Of a stretch of DNA of 64,000 nt, positions 36,570 through 46,126 are shown one piece after another. The DNA is taken from positions 3,968,001-4,032,000 of the forward strand of contig OZ244833.1 in NCBI GenBank assembly GCA_965220535.1, given 5' to 3'. Source of the stretch: HK1 sp965220535 (GTDB lineage: Bacteria > Pseudomonadota > Gammaproteobacteria > HK1). Made by a program: the position numbers and the translations under genes. Position 1 is the stretch's first letter. Each line of letters begins with the position of its first letter. Below the pieces are notes generated by a model. That model was not told where the DNA came from and searched no databases. It saw only the letters and a list, made by a program, of their open reading frames with translations.

Positions 36570-39500
36570 TTATTCCGGCTTCGGTGATCGCCAGGCACGT
36601 TTAATAAGATCGGCAACCTCGAATCTCTCGTCTTCGTCAATAAAGGGTACTTGTGCAAATATGATTTTGCCCTCGCCGGACAGTTTGGCTGCGAGATGAC
36701 CTTGGCCGAGTAAGCGTTCCGCGCCGGCCTCGTCTAATACCAGTTCCGAATTCCGTTTATCCGCGACCTTTAAAACGAGACGATTGGATAAATTCGCTCG
36801 CAGCTGCATCGGCAGAGCATCTCTGTCGGGACGTTGCGTTACGAGTACCAGGTTAATACCGGCAGCGCGTGCTTTGACGCCGAGGCGATTGACATTCAGC
36901 TCCACAGCATCCCGGTATTCCTTGAACATCATCCAGTCCGCCAACTCATCATGAAACAACCAGATCCGAGGCAAGCGTTCGCTGGGCTCGACTTTCCGAT
37001 TATAGTGAGACAGATCGGTGGTACCGGCGGCGGCCAGCAAATGGTTACGTCGTTCCATTTCCGCAACAAGCGCTTTTAGCGCCTCGACAGCCGCATCACG
37101 ATCAGTGATCAAGTCGCCGTCGAGATGGGGCATTTGACGGAGCCAAGGGAAGTCGATGCCGGCTTTCGGATCTATCATCTGAATTCGAGCATGCGAGGGT
37201 GAGTTCGTCGCACAGATATCCAGAAGCAGGCACTGGACGAGCACGCCTTTACCACTTCCTGTCTCACCGGCAATCAATGTATGCGGTGCGTGGGAGCGGA
37301 ACCCTCCGAAGTCATCCCCGACATTCAGATAGAGAAGCTCCCCGTCGGCTTCACAGGCCCCGAGCAATAGGCTTGTATTCGATGCTGGAATGCCTGATGG
37401 AAGTTCACGTTGTCGCCAAAGATCGCGCAGGAGCAGGATCGTCCTGCTCGGACGGGCAACCATGACAACGACTTCCATCGGTGCTGCCAAGACATTGATA
37501 ACATCGATGGCATGAGATGTGAGAAGTTCCTGCCGACGTTTTTCGACTTTGGGAACGGTGAGATCGTCCGATCCACGAAAACGAATGAGGGCAGCGTTGG
37601 GCGTAAGGCGAGCACTAACTTTATGCGTAGGGCGATCACTAACGAGTTCAGCACTCATATCGTATCCGCGCAAAGCACGTTGCAACGATCTCACAGTCAT
37701 TTCAAGCCAACCATTCACCTCATCGTCGTCATCGCATGAAGTCCGTTCGGCACTTATCCAAGAGGCAATCTCAGGTAAGGGCCATTTGACGCGAGGCTCT
37801 TTCGCTATCAGCGACCTTTCGTCACCTTGGGCGCCGGCAGATTCGACGTTGTCCGAAGATGTCTCGGCTTCACCTGGATTCCGCTTTTCCTCGGTATCTT
37901 TTCTCGTCATAGAATTCAGTTGTGAATCTTCCTGTGATGCACCATCGTTGGATTTTGCTTCCGCCCCGGAAGCCTGTGCGTTCTTATCTTCAGTCGCCGC
38001 GATGTCCAGCCGCTTTTTACCTGAAGAAACGAGTGCATCGGTCCAATCACGGCCATCGGAAGAGGGTGGTGCTTCCATCGCACCGCGAATCGATGCAAAA
38101 GAACGAAGCGCATCTGTCACGCGTGCCTTGTCGAAGATTTCTTGTGAGCAATGGGGCATTCCCTTTAGCGGTGAGGCACCACCAGCCTCCACGTACCCGT
38201 CATTATCATGAACGAATACGTGAGAGAATCCGACAAGGTGGATTGGAACCCTGTCCTGTCGCACTTCGTCCGACCATCTATGAAGATCCCAGTCGTTCAT
38301 CCGGGTTGCATCAAACGGATCGATCCCTTCGATCATAAAGTCGCCCAAGCGGTGCAGCCAGATATCACGATCAATTCGCTTTTGGCTAGGATCGAGTGCC
38401 CGGCCAATACGAGCAACAGTTTCTTCCAACTGTTTCGCCGATTTCTTGGCTTGTGCCCGATAGTTCGTCGAACCGACGAATTTGGCTTCGGAAATCGCTA
38501 CTTTAAGAACGGGGTTTCCGTTCTCCACTCGAGGTGCGATTGCCATGATGTCGGCAATTTGCTCCTCGCGTTGCCCGAACCAAGAAGCGAAATCATCAAG
38601 GAAATACCAGCCAAGCGGCAGTTTGTCACCTCTGAAGCATGAGCGGAGTTCCTCCATCGACAGCACGATACCCAACAGTTCATTGGCATAGTGCCCATAG
38701 CGTGCCGCACGCATCACGACCTGTCCTGATATCGTGTTAGCCTCGTCAATTAACCGGTCGATAACTGCGCTATCTCCGCTGGCAATCGTCGGATCCAGAG
38801 TATCAAGGCGCTGCCGGAGAAGCATATGGAGAAGGTGCGGTTTTGAATTCGTAGAAACTGTGATATTTCGATCAATATGACAGTCGTGAATGTGTCGTAT
38901 GACCTGAACGCCATATTTGGTTAGAAGTTGACGATCTACGAGTTCGTCAAAATTGACTACCCATTCGCCGATCCGATGCGTTTGCGTAAATACATTTCCG
39001 ATTTCTCCGTCTCGGAAATTTACCTCTCTGGCCGGCACAACGTCTCCCGGTCGCGAGTTATCGCCTTCGATGAACCTCTGAACGGTATTCAAATAGATCT
39101 GGCCAACGCGTGGCTGCGAAGGAGATGCGAGATACACAGCAGTGGTTGTATCTGCGATTCCAACCGGGCGCCGCCGAGACCACCTAGCAGGAACGTGTTC
39201 GGTGAGCGATGGGTGATGACTACCCGGTGCTTCCTTCCAAACCAGTTTGGCATTTCGCGCAACAACGTCCTGCAAGGCGACCAAATCCATCGCATGGTCA
39301 CCTCCATCACCCGGGAGATTCGTCGTATCAAGGAATCCGACACGCATACGAGAGAGAAAATTTCGTGCCGCTTCGCTTGCCATAATCGATCCGGATTCAT
39401 CATCGGCCGTCGCATTTTGTTGTTCGTAAATGCGTCTCATACTGGATGGCTCCGAGTGGGTCAAAAGCAGATCGCACTGAAGCTCGTTCTCCTGCTGAAC

Positions 39501-41963
39501 TTTGCTTGAAAGTTCAGACGCAAGCGCACTCGGTAGCGCTTTCGACTCCGCGTTGTACAAAACGATCGAGAAATTGCTTCGTTCATGGGGTAAGAGTTTG
39601 AGATATTGTTCCCCGACCGCCCCGAAAGCCTTGGCTGCAATGCCGGGGTCGATATCCTGAGCGTCATCGCCAACCGGGCGAGTAAGGCGCAAAGGTGATT
39701 CTGCCAAGGTGTAGTCGTATGCAGTGTCGGCAGCGGCAAGTAGCATAGGCTTATCGTCGTCGAATCCGATGCATACTTCAGGATAGAAATTCGACATAAG
39801 TTCACGTTGAACCTGACCGATCAACAGATCGGCCCCCGAAATGTTGTCCTCGTTGGCACAGAGCACATCCTTGATCAACTTTACGGTCTGCCGGGCTTTG
39901 ATGCCTATTTCCGCCAATCGCAAAGGGTGCCATGGCGTGATAATCGCGGCAGGTGCACCCGCGCCGATATTGGCGATACCGAAACGTAGAATTTCCTGCC
40001 AGATCTCTTGACGCGCCCGATCGTTATTTGCATGCTCCAAGAGACACTCAAGGAGCTCACCGTAGGCCTTGGCCTGTACGATAAACGAATCGGAGGCGAT
40101 GCCTTCACCATCCTTCGAGGTCCATTCGCGCATTGCCTTTGTGAAAGAATCTAAGAACGCGTTGAACTTTTGGCGTATCTCAGCAGTGCCTTCTTGGTCG
40201 ATAATCTCGGAAAGCTCCTCAAGAGCGGAGAGGAAAGCCCCGCTTCGATCGCCGCTTTCTTTGTTCGGGGCGACGAGTTTTCCGTCGTTTGTATTGGTTA
40301 CATCGCGAATCGTATTCACATCATCCAGTGCAATCCGCTGGATGATGCCTTTGGAACTGACGGACTGCCTTGTAATATCTGCGGTCGGTAGAAGTGCGCG
40401 CTCCCCATTTTGATTGGCAACGCTGAGAAGATCATCGGGTAATGACGTGCCGATAGCATTGACCGGCATTTCCCAATAGAATATCACCTTCGAATTTGCG
40501 CCGGCCGGATCGAGGACGACCTCGAACTTGATCGATCTCGCTTCTTTCGAGCTGGATGTAACCTTTGCCAGATCGGCGTCTACTTGCGGGAAGTAAAACT
40601 CTTCCAGCTTCCCGAAGTCCAGTCCGATATTCTCTCCTAGGAGCAAATCCAGTCCGCGATAACGGTAGGCAAGATACCGCGCCACCCGCGGATTTTTGCC
40701 GCGCCAGAAACTTTTTTCTCGCGCATTGGGAATGCTTACCAAAGCCCTCCTTTCGGTGATTTCGTCATCTGCGGTGCGTCGGCGCAATCCGTCAATTGTA
40801 ACCAAAAGCCCGACGAGAAAGTCGTTGTGTGTCTGTGGATTACTAAATATGTAACGCTCCCAAGAACGCGACAGTTTTTTATCGCGCGCCAAGTGCTCTC
40901 TGCGTGACTCAAAGAAATCCTGAATATCGTCTGACGGCTCTTTGGGGAACGCGCCGGAGAGCAATTCTCGCTCATCGTCGTCAAGCTGATCGTCGAATTC
41001 ATCATCAAAGAACTTGATCGTCCGTTCGCCGAGCGGGAGAGGAGCCCTTTTTTTGACGCTATCGAAAAGATCAGAGACTTTCCGCCAATCAATATCGACC
41101 AACGCCTTCTGACTATCAGACCAACCATCGAGCCGTAGGTCGGCATCGATGAAGCGTTCGATTGCCATGCACTCAGGATCTGTCAAGTTGCCCTTGATGT
41201 CTTCAAGGTTGTTTCTCAGCAACTCTTGGGGAATGGGTTCCCTACGATCTGTTTCGCGTACGAGTAGGGGGCGTATCTGCCGGTGAAGTCGCCGGAATAC
41301 CTTGTTCCACTCCGGTTGGTTGCTTCGCTTTTTCTCCGGAATTCGATCAAAGTAGCCTGCATAACTCGGCAATCTGAGGCTGGGCAAGGCGCTGTCGATA
41401 GCCTTCTGTAGGGGAAGGCCATTCAAGATGACACTGTCCGAAATCGCGAGCACAAAATCCGCGAACATCTCGATTGTACGTGCCACATGAGTGTTGTTTG
41501 CGGATTCCAGAGCCGCCGACAGATGACTGCGTTTGGTCTGATCGAGATGTATATCAGTGAGTCCGGCATTGTCGATCCAAGCATCGTAACGGGTGCGTAG
41601 CGTATCTGTTTCGATCTTTATGATCTTCTCGACACTTTTGTCGTTACGCTGAAGTTCTTCTTGCGAGGCTGCGAAGAGAACCGCTCTTTTCCCTTCGGGA
41701 AGCTGACAATGACGCCAATGCGTAATGGACTGATTACTTCTTGCTTCTCCGGGGAGCTCGGCTTTTGGATCGAAGACGGAAGAAATTCTTACTGCCACCG
41801 TTGCATTTGCCTCTGCATCTTCCAGCACAGATCTTGCTATGGAACGAACCAGAGAGGTCTCCATGCCAAGCATGCAGTAACGCAAGGATCCCTCAGGCTC
41901 TTGCTCAACGAGTGCCTTGATAAAATCGAGAGCGACTGCTGCGATCAGCTCATTCCTCGTCAT
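36570..41963 (-). CDS. sspH: Phosphorothioation-dependent restriction protein DndH/SspH-like (HerA/FtsK ATPase)
   Basis: A 1797-residue protein, matching the size of DptH-type restriction subunits. The C-terminal 250 residues are an FtsK/HerA motor. Walker A AGETGSGKGV lies near residues 1563-1572, QMIDPKAGIDFPWL follows, the Walker B-like segment IWLFHDELADW is near 1668, and VTQRPDRDALP precedes a RecA-like end. Before it lies a low-complexity acidic and Ser/Glu-rich linker (about residues 1330-1420). The N-terminal 1300 residues are unassigned. It should act with the F- and G-type proteins on DNA lacking the phosphorothioate mark. It overlaps the G gene by 4 bases (ATGA). Confidence 0.85.
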   Translation of the reverse strand: MTRNELIAAVALDFIKALVEQEPEGSLRYCMLGMETSLVRSIARSVLEDAEANATVAVRISSVFDPKAELPGEARSNQSITHWRHCQLPEGKRAVLFAASQEELQRNDKSVEKIIKIETDTLRTRYDAWIDNAGLTDIHLDQTKRSHLSAALESANNTHVARTIEMFADFVLAISDSVILNGLPLQKAIDSALPSLRLPSYAGYFDRIPEKKRSNQPEWNKVFRRLHRQIRPLLVRETDRREPIPQELLRNNLEDIKGNLTDPECMAIERFIDADLRLDGWSDSQKALVDIDWRKVSDLFDSVKKRAPLPLGERTIKFFDDEFDDQLDDDERELLSGAFPKEPSDDIQDFFESRREHLARDKKLSRSWERYIFSNPQTHNDFLVGLLVTIDGLRRRTADDEITERRALVSIPNAREKSFWRGKNPRVARYLAYRYRGLDLLLGENIGLDFGKLEEFYFPQVDADLAKVTSSSKEARSIKFEVVLDPAGANSKVIFYWEMPVNAIGTSLPDDLLSVANQNGERALLPTADITRQSVSSKGIIQRIALDDVNTIRDVTNTNDGKLVAPNKESGDRSGAFLSALEELSEIIDQEGTAEIRQKFNAFLDSFTKAMREWTSKDGEGIASDSFIVQAKAYGELLECLLEHANNDRARQEIWQEILRFGIANIGAGAPAAIITPWHPLRLAEIGIKARQTVKLIKDVLCANEDNISGADLLIGQVQRELMSNFYPEVCIGFDDDKPMLLAAADTAYDYTLAESPLRLTRPVGDDAQDIDPGIAAKAFGAVGEQYLKLLPHERSNFSIVLYNAESKALPSALASELSSKVQQENELQCDLLLTHSEPSSMRRIYEQQNATADDESGSIMASEAARNFLSRMRVGFLDTTNLPGDGGDHAMDLVALQDVVARNAKLVWKEAPGSHHPSLTEHVPARWSRRRPVGIADTTTAVYLASPSQPRVGQIYLNTVQRFIEGDNSRPGDVVPAREVNFRDGEIGNVFTQTHRIGEWVVNFDELVDRQLLTKYGVQVIRHIHDCHIDRNITVSTNSKPHLLHMLLRQRLDTLDPTIASGDSAVIDRLIDEANTISGQVVMRAARYGHYANELLGIVLSMEELRSCFRGDKLPLGWYFLDDFASWFGQREEQIADIMAIAPRVENGNPVLKVAISEAKFVGSTNYRAQAKKSAKQLEETVARIGRALDPSQKRIDRDIWLHRLGDFMIEGIDPFDATRMNDWDLHRWSDEVRQDRVPIHLVGFSHVFVHDNDGYVEAGGASPLKGMPHCSQEIFDKARVTDALRSFASIRGAMEAPPSSDGRDWTDALVSSGKKRLDIAATEDKNAQASGAEAKSNDGASQEDSQLNSMTRKDTEEKRNPGEAETSSDNVESAGAQGDERSLIAKEPRVKWPLPEIASWISAERTSCDDDDEVNGWLEMTVRSLQRALRGYDMSAELVSDRPTHKVSARLTPNAALIRFRGSDDLTVPKVEKRRQELLTSHAIDVINVLAAPMEVVVMVARPSRTILLLRDLWRQRELPSGIPASNTSLLLGACEADGELLYLNVGDDFGGFRSHAPHTLIAGETGSGKGVLVQCLLLDICATNSPSHARIQMIDPKAGIDFPWLRQMPHLDGDLITDRDAAVEALKALVAEMERRNHLLAAAGTTDLSHYNRKVEPSERLPRIWLFHDELADWMMFKEYRDAVELNVNRLGVKARAAGINLVLVTQRPDRDALPMQLRANLSNRLVLKVADKRNSELVLDEAGAERLLGQGHLAAKLSGEGKIIFAQVPFIDEDERFEVADLIKRAWRSPKPE

Positions 41964-43492
41964 GAGCGGCTCCTGAATGGGTTTTCGACATAGGCACAGT
42001 CATCCGACAAGCGGCGAAGCAGGCCGAGAGTACGCAGTCGTTGCTCGAGGCGTTGCGTATTTTGCATGAACGCCTTCTGATCGGTCGGCAGAGAGCCGAA
42101 AGCGCGCTCCGCTTCGCTTGCGCCGATGACGAGGTGAAAGCGCTCGTAGACTTTTTTCAGGAAGCGATGGTATTCCTCGCGGCCGTCATCGACAATACAC
42201 ATCACCAGAGCTTTCAGGAGCGAGTCGTTAGGTGAATACCATGTTCCGGCTCCTCGTCGGGATACTGTGAGCCCAATCTGCCGTGTCCATTCCGTATGGA
42301 CCTTAGCCACATGTTGCTGGTGCCTTTTTTCAGCATAATCTCGCAAGGAGCCGAAGATGGTATCCGGATCGCCGGAAGGTAGCCCGTCGTCCGGATTCCA
42401 GTCAAATCGCTCTGTTAGATATTCACGTACCGCATCGGCGGGTGCGCGTGCTTCCAATGCTTGCCGCCACCTATCATCTGCCTTCGCCGAATCCACATGC
42501 GCACGAACGGCTCGGGTAGACAGCGTCCGGTTGGCACCGAAATTTTCAACCGAGAGTTCAAACATCGTCGTCTTTTTCGGAGACGCAATTTCCAGCACGA
42601 ATTTCGGCTCGTTTTCGTCGCCGATCTCTTCATTCCCTCTCCGCAGCATATAGAGAAGCATGTGCAACGCCGAGAGTCGCATGAGTGGGTCAAACAGCGC
42701 TTCACCCGGCAGGTCAAGTTGAAACAGACTCATCCAAGTCTCGGCAAGCGCTGCGTATTCGGGGCGCTCAGCGTAAGGAAGATACCCAATCGCGCTGGTG
42801 ACAGAATCCGAATCTACTAGAGATCCCTCTGGTAGAAGAAATCTGACAACGCGATTCCAAGTTACATCACCCCGTAGCAGTCTCTCGGAGATATTCTTTG
42901 CGATCTGAGTACCTTTGCCACTGCGATTCAACATGAGGTACAGCAGTTCCCCGCTACGAGCGAAAAAGCGCCGGTCAGGACTGCTGTTGATGTTAGTGGG
43001 AAGATCGGCATAGAGGCAATCGGGACCATACGGAAACAGGAACCGTGAACTCCACCGCCGCTGTCGGTGGGACTCGATTCCTGTTTTTTGGAAAAACTCG
43101 ATCACGTGGGCAAATCGTTCAAAAGAACCGAATCGTTCTTGCAAATAACTGAAGTCATCGTCAGCGGTGAAAGATTTTAGCCATGATAGCCATGAATCTT
43201 GATCCGAGGATATTGTCGATTCTATATGTTGGATATGCGGGTTATTGAATATCATCTGCCGCAGCGGAATTAGTCTCGGAATATGATAGGCAAAGGATTC
43301 GTGCGCACCATTTCGTCTGCTTTCTTTGAGCGCCACCCCTTTGGGTTTTCGAGACTGAAAAATTGCCAGGAATTCCAAAAGGACCAGCCACGGTGTCTGA
43401 TCGTTGTATAGGCGATGTCCCCAGATCGCCTCATCGACCCAGACATTGACATCGTTCCTGTACTTTGCAGGTGCCTCGAGTCTTGAATTCAC
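41960..43492 (-). CDS. sspG: Phosphorothioation-dependent restriction protein DndG/SspG-like
   Basis: A 510-residue protein between the F and H genes, overlapping both by 4 bases. I see no nuclease or ATPase motif. The assignment rests on gene order F-G-H, on length (DptG proteins are about 400-500) and on the coupling. It is soluble, with many charged helices. G subunits are needed for restriction in dnd-type systems, but their biochemical role is not well defined. Confidence 0.72.
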   Translation of the reverse strand: MNSRLEAPAKYRNDVNVWVDEAIWGHRLYNDQTPWLVLLEFLAIFQSRKPKGVALKESRRNGAHESFAYHIPRLIPLRQMIFNNPHIQHIESTISSDQDSWLSWLKSFTADDDFSYLQERFGSFERFAHVIEFFQKTGIESHRQRRWSSRFLFPYGPDCLYADLPTNINSSPDRRFFARSGELLYLMLNRSGKGTQIAKNISERLLRGDVTWNRVVRFLLPEGSLVDSDSVTSAIGYLPYAERPEYAALAETWMSLFQLDLPGEALFDPLMRLSALHMLLYMLRRGNEEIGDENEPKFVLEIASPKKTTMFELSVENFGANRTLSTRAVRAHVDSAKADDRWRQALEARAPADAVREYLTERFDWNPDDGLPSGDPDTIFGSLRDYAEKRHQQHVAKVHTEWTRQIGLTVSRRGAGTWYSPNDSLLKALVMCIVDDGREEYHRFLKKVYERFHLVIGASEAERAFGSLPTDQKAFMQNTQRLEQRLRTLGLLRRLSDDCAYVENPFRSRS

Positions 43493-45318
43493 TGGCTCAT
43501 CCTGATCCGAATATTGTCGGGATGCACTCGCCCTTTTTCATCGACCGTAAATACTCGAAGATTCACATCGTCACTCGGAGTCGATTCACCGAGCAACTTG
43601 TCGAGTCGGCTGATCAGGCGAAGCTTGAAATCGAGAAAATCCTCATTGCACTGGCGTGAGAAGCTTGCGGGGAGACTACCTTTGGCAACACGCATGAGAT
43701 ACTCGAAATGCGTTAACTGGAGATTCAGGCTATCTACAACTTTGTTTCCCGTGCCAACAGGATCGATGACTTGCAGACACGGTGTTGCTTCGTCGGCGGC
43801 AATGGTGAAATGGAGATAGGGCTCGCGGCGGCTCATTGTCGACAATTCGTAATTCAGCAGTGATGCGATTCTGCCCCGTCCGTCTCCGCCCGATGAAGCA
43901 AGATAGAGCTGCGTCCCGTCGTCGATCATCATGCCGCAGAAAGTTCGATTGAGACCTATGACGAGCAGTTCCATCGTTCGAGAGATGTCAGCACCACCGG
44001 AAAGGTCAGAAATGAACTCCAAGAAGCGACCCGACGCTTGATAGACAGTCAGTTGCCATGGATCGAGCATATCACCGGGCGGGAGCGAGAAAAACAGACG
44101 TTGTCGTTGTCGGCCAAGTGCGCGCATGAACTCGTCTAAGTCCTCGCGTTCCCCTTCAAGGTAGTCTTGCAGATACTTTTTATAAGCACCTGCGCCATAG
44201 TAGGGATCATGGGGAAAAAATTCCTTGTAATGATCCGAGTCATTGTATACGTCATAGATCAGCAAATTATCGAACTTGTTATCCGTCTCGCGTCCAATTC
44301 CAAATCCTTCCAGCGTTGTGAAGACTTGGTATTGCTGTCGTTGCCGCTCCGTTAAGTTCATGCCGAAAACGTTGGCGTAGGGGTTTGTCAGGGAATACTC
44401 CTCCTTCTTCGCACGGTTTTTGGCAGACTGGCATGTCAGAAGAATTTGCGGTCTTTTCCGATCGCCCAAAATTATATTCACAGCCAGCAGGAGGAGGTCA
44501 CGGATTGGAAGATGCATCCGGTTCGCGCGGGCCAATTTCATCAGCTCGCCGAGGCGCTTCCTGAACACCGAGCCATCGGTTCCGCCGCGTAATCGCTCGC
44601 GGTTTATGCGAATGGGACAGGTTGAAGTTCCATCGTCTTTCAGAAGTTCACAGCCTTGGCATAGAGTCCATTGCCGGTGCTCGACAATCTGCTCTATGAG
44701 TACCTGAAAATGGCTCGACGCGTCCAATCGGCTGAGATTGTAAAGGTCAAGAACCAGCTCTTCGTCCGTTGTCCGCTCTTCGATCAGCATATCTTCGACT
44801 ATCTTGAAAACCCGGTGCTCATCATCGCCTTGCGTGTCAGACCAGTCTCTCCATGTTGCCAGAAGCTGTCCGTCATTCGCTGCAACGAGAAACACCTTGT
44901 CTTCATTCTTCCCTGCGACCGCCATCGCGAGATCTGCAATCGTTGCGTCCTTCTCGTCTTGTGTCAGTTCGCTCAAGTCCTTTACGATGGTAATCGTCTT
45001 TCCCGATGCCGGAAGCGAAAGGGATACGATTTTCTCTCCGGCCTTCCATTTTTCAGAATCGCCTCCGAAATGCTCCCAGATGCGGCGACAGTGATAGGTC
45101 TTACCGTCGCCCGCGGTACCCGTAAGAATGACATTGCGAGGCTCCGATGACTCGAAGTTGTCTCGTACGCTATCGAAGCGCGCAGGTTCAATTTGGAGTG
45201 GGGGTTCAATCGCATGACGTTCGATCTCGGATTGGATCAATTCGTCATACATGTTGTCACTAGTTGGAATCGGGCCGTAGTGCCGCAGGAACGACACGAG
45301 GCTGTTGCTGTGAGCCAT
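43489..45318 (-). CDS. sspF: Phosphorothioation-dependent restriction protein DndF/SspF-like (P-loop NTPase)
   Basis: A 609-residue P-loop protein with Walker A ILTGTAGDGKTYHC at about residues 58-71. The following segment FLVAANDGQLL and a Cys-rich CQGCELLKDDGTSTCP (about residues 230-245) could bind zinc. The layout and size agree with DptF/DndF ATPases, which begin the restriction operon. Here it also heads F-G-H. The ATG at 45318 lies 6 bases after a small candidate frame. The operon converges with sspBCD and is probably transcribed from the 45.6-46.1 kb gap. Confidence 0.8.
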   Translation of the reverse strand: MAHSNSLVSFLRHYGPIPTSDNMYDELIQSEIERHAIEPPLQIEPARFDSVRDNFESSEPRNVILTGTAGDGKTYHCRRIWEHFGGDSEKWKAGEKIVSLSLPASGKTITIVKDLSELTQDEKDATIADLAMAVAGKNEDKVFLVAANDGQLLATWRDWSDTQGDDEHRVFKIVEDMLIEERTTDEELVLDLYNLSRLDASSHFQVLIEQIVEHRQWTLCQGCELLKDDGTSTCPIRINRERLRGGTDGSVFRKRLGELMKLARANRMHLPIRDLLLLAVNIILGDRKRPQILLTCQSAKNRAKKEEYSLTNPYANVFGMNLTERQRQQYQVFTTLEGFGIGRETDNKFDNLLIYDVYNDSDHYKEFFPHDPYYGAGAYKKYLQDYLEGEREDLDEFMRALGRQRQRLFFSLPPGDMLDPWQLTVYQASGRFLEFISDLSGGADISRTMELLVIGLNRTFCGMMIDDGTQLYLASSGGDGRGRIASLLNYELSTMSRREPYLHFTIAADEATPCLQVIDPVGTGNKVVDSLNLQLTHFEYLMRVAKGSLPASFSRQCNEDFLDFKLRLISRLDKLLGESTPSDDVNLRVFTVDEKGRVHPDNIRIRMSQ

Positions 45319-45324
45319 GATGTC

Positions 45325-45537
45325 TTAAATCCCTCCTGCTATGCCCGCCTCGGCACTAGGCACTGATGCGCTCGCATGATTAGAAGCCGCTGAGCGGCCG
45401 ATCTTATTTGCCACGTGTTCTTTCCGCCTTCTTCTGTTCCGCAGCGTCGAGCCGGGGGTCGCAAGCAAGGGCAAGTCGGGTGTGATCCCGTCGCATAGCC
45501 GCGCAACGGATACCGGGATCATGCCAAAACGGGCCAT
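45325..45537 (-). CDS. Possible small basic protein at the head of the F-G-H operon
   Basis: A 70-codon frame ending 6 bases before the F gene. It is basic in the middle (RNRRRRKEHVANK) with an Ala/Ser-rich tail. No family is recognised. The frame stays open upstream of the ATG for about 20 codons. It could be a short regulator, such as a leader, or only non-coding leader sequence. Confidence 0.3.
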   Translation of the reverse strand: MARFGMIPVSVARLCDGITPDLPLLATPGSTLRNRRRRKEHVANKIGRSAASNHASASVPSAEAGIAGGI

Positions 45538-45604
45538 CTCCTCGTATTCTACTAAATTGCGAACAACTGACAGGAGAAAGCCGAGCTTCTGTGAGTTTGG
45601 CCAT

Positions 45605-46126
45605 AACTATTCCTAACTTATTGAAATGTCAAATAGTTTCAAGCCAATCACGCGCTTTTCCATTATCGAAACGGAGACAGATGGGTTTAACCCTATTGTC
45701 TACCTCATTATCGGGGGAAAGGGCGGAGCCCGTAGGGTCTATGCGACAGTAAGTGCAATCATGGGGTCAGTGGTGGACCTGACGAATCAAATCGTATGTG
45801 ATAGAGTGCTTTCTACCATACAATGCCATTGGCATTTTGGCACGCTGGATGCGTATTATGGGGACAAAAGGCCTGTTGATTGTGACTCCGGTCAAGGAGA
45901 TTCGCCGCCGTCACGCCGCCAAGTCGAAAGTACTTGGCTCGGGAACTCGGCGTCAGATATGCGAGGGGGGATCGATGGAGAGGCAGGAAGCGTTCGCTGC
46001 CCGAATGACTTCTGAAATCGGGTTCTTCCGCTCTCGGCGTTTGCCCGCCGGCATCGAAGCGGGGGTTCGGCGTGGTACCAGCAGCGAATCAGGCGTCACC
46101 ATGTTCTTACAGGGAAGGCTTTTTGT
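45605..46126. other. Divergent intergenic region between the F-G-H operon and the helicase cassette
   Basis: About 520 bases. A plus-strand frame at 45626-46015 (129 codons) shows no recognisable protein character. The region must contain the promoters for the minus-strand F-G-H operon and the plus-strand helicase cassette, but no convincing promoter hexamers or operator palindrome were found by eye. Confidence 0.4.

Noticed and set aside
37519..38211. 230-codon plus-strand frame opposite the H-type gene
   Set aside because: Ser-rich antisense of the low-complexity linker.
45626..46015. 129-codon frame in the divergent promoter region
   Set aside because: No ribosome-binding site and no recognisable protein character; kept as intergenic.
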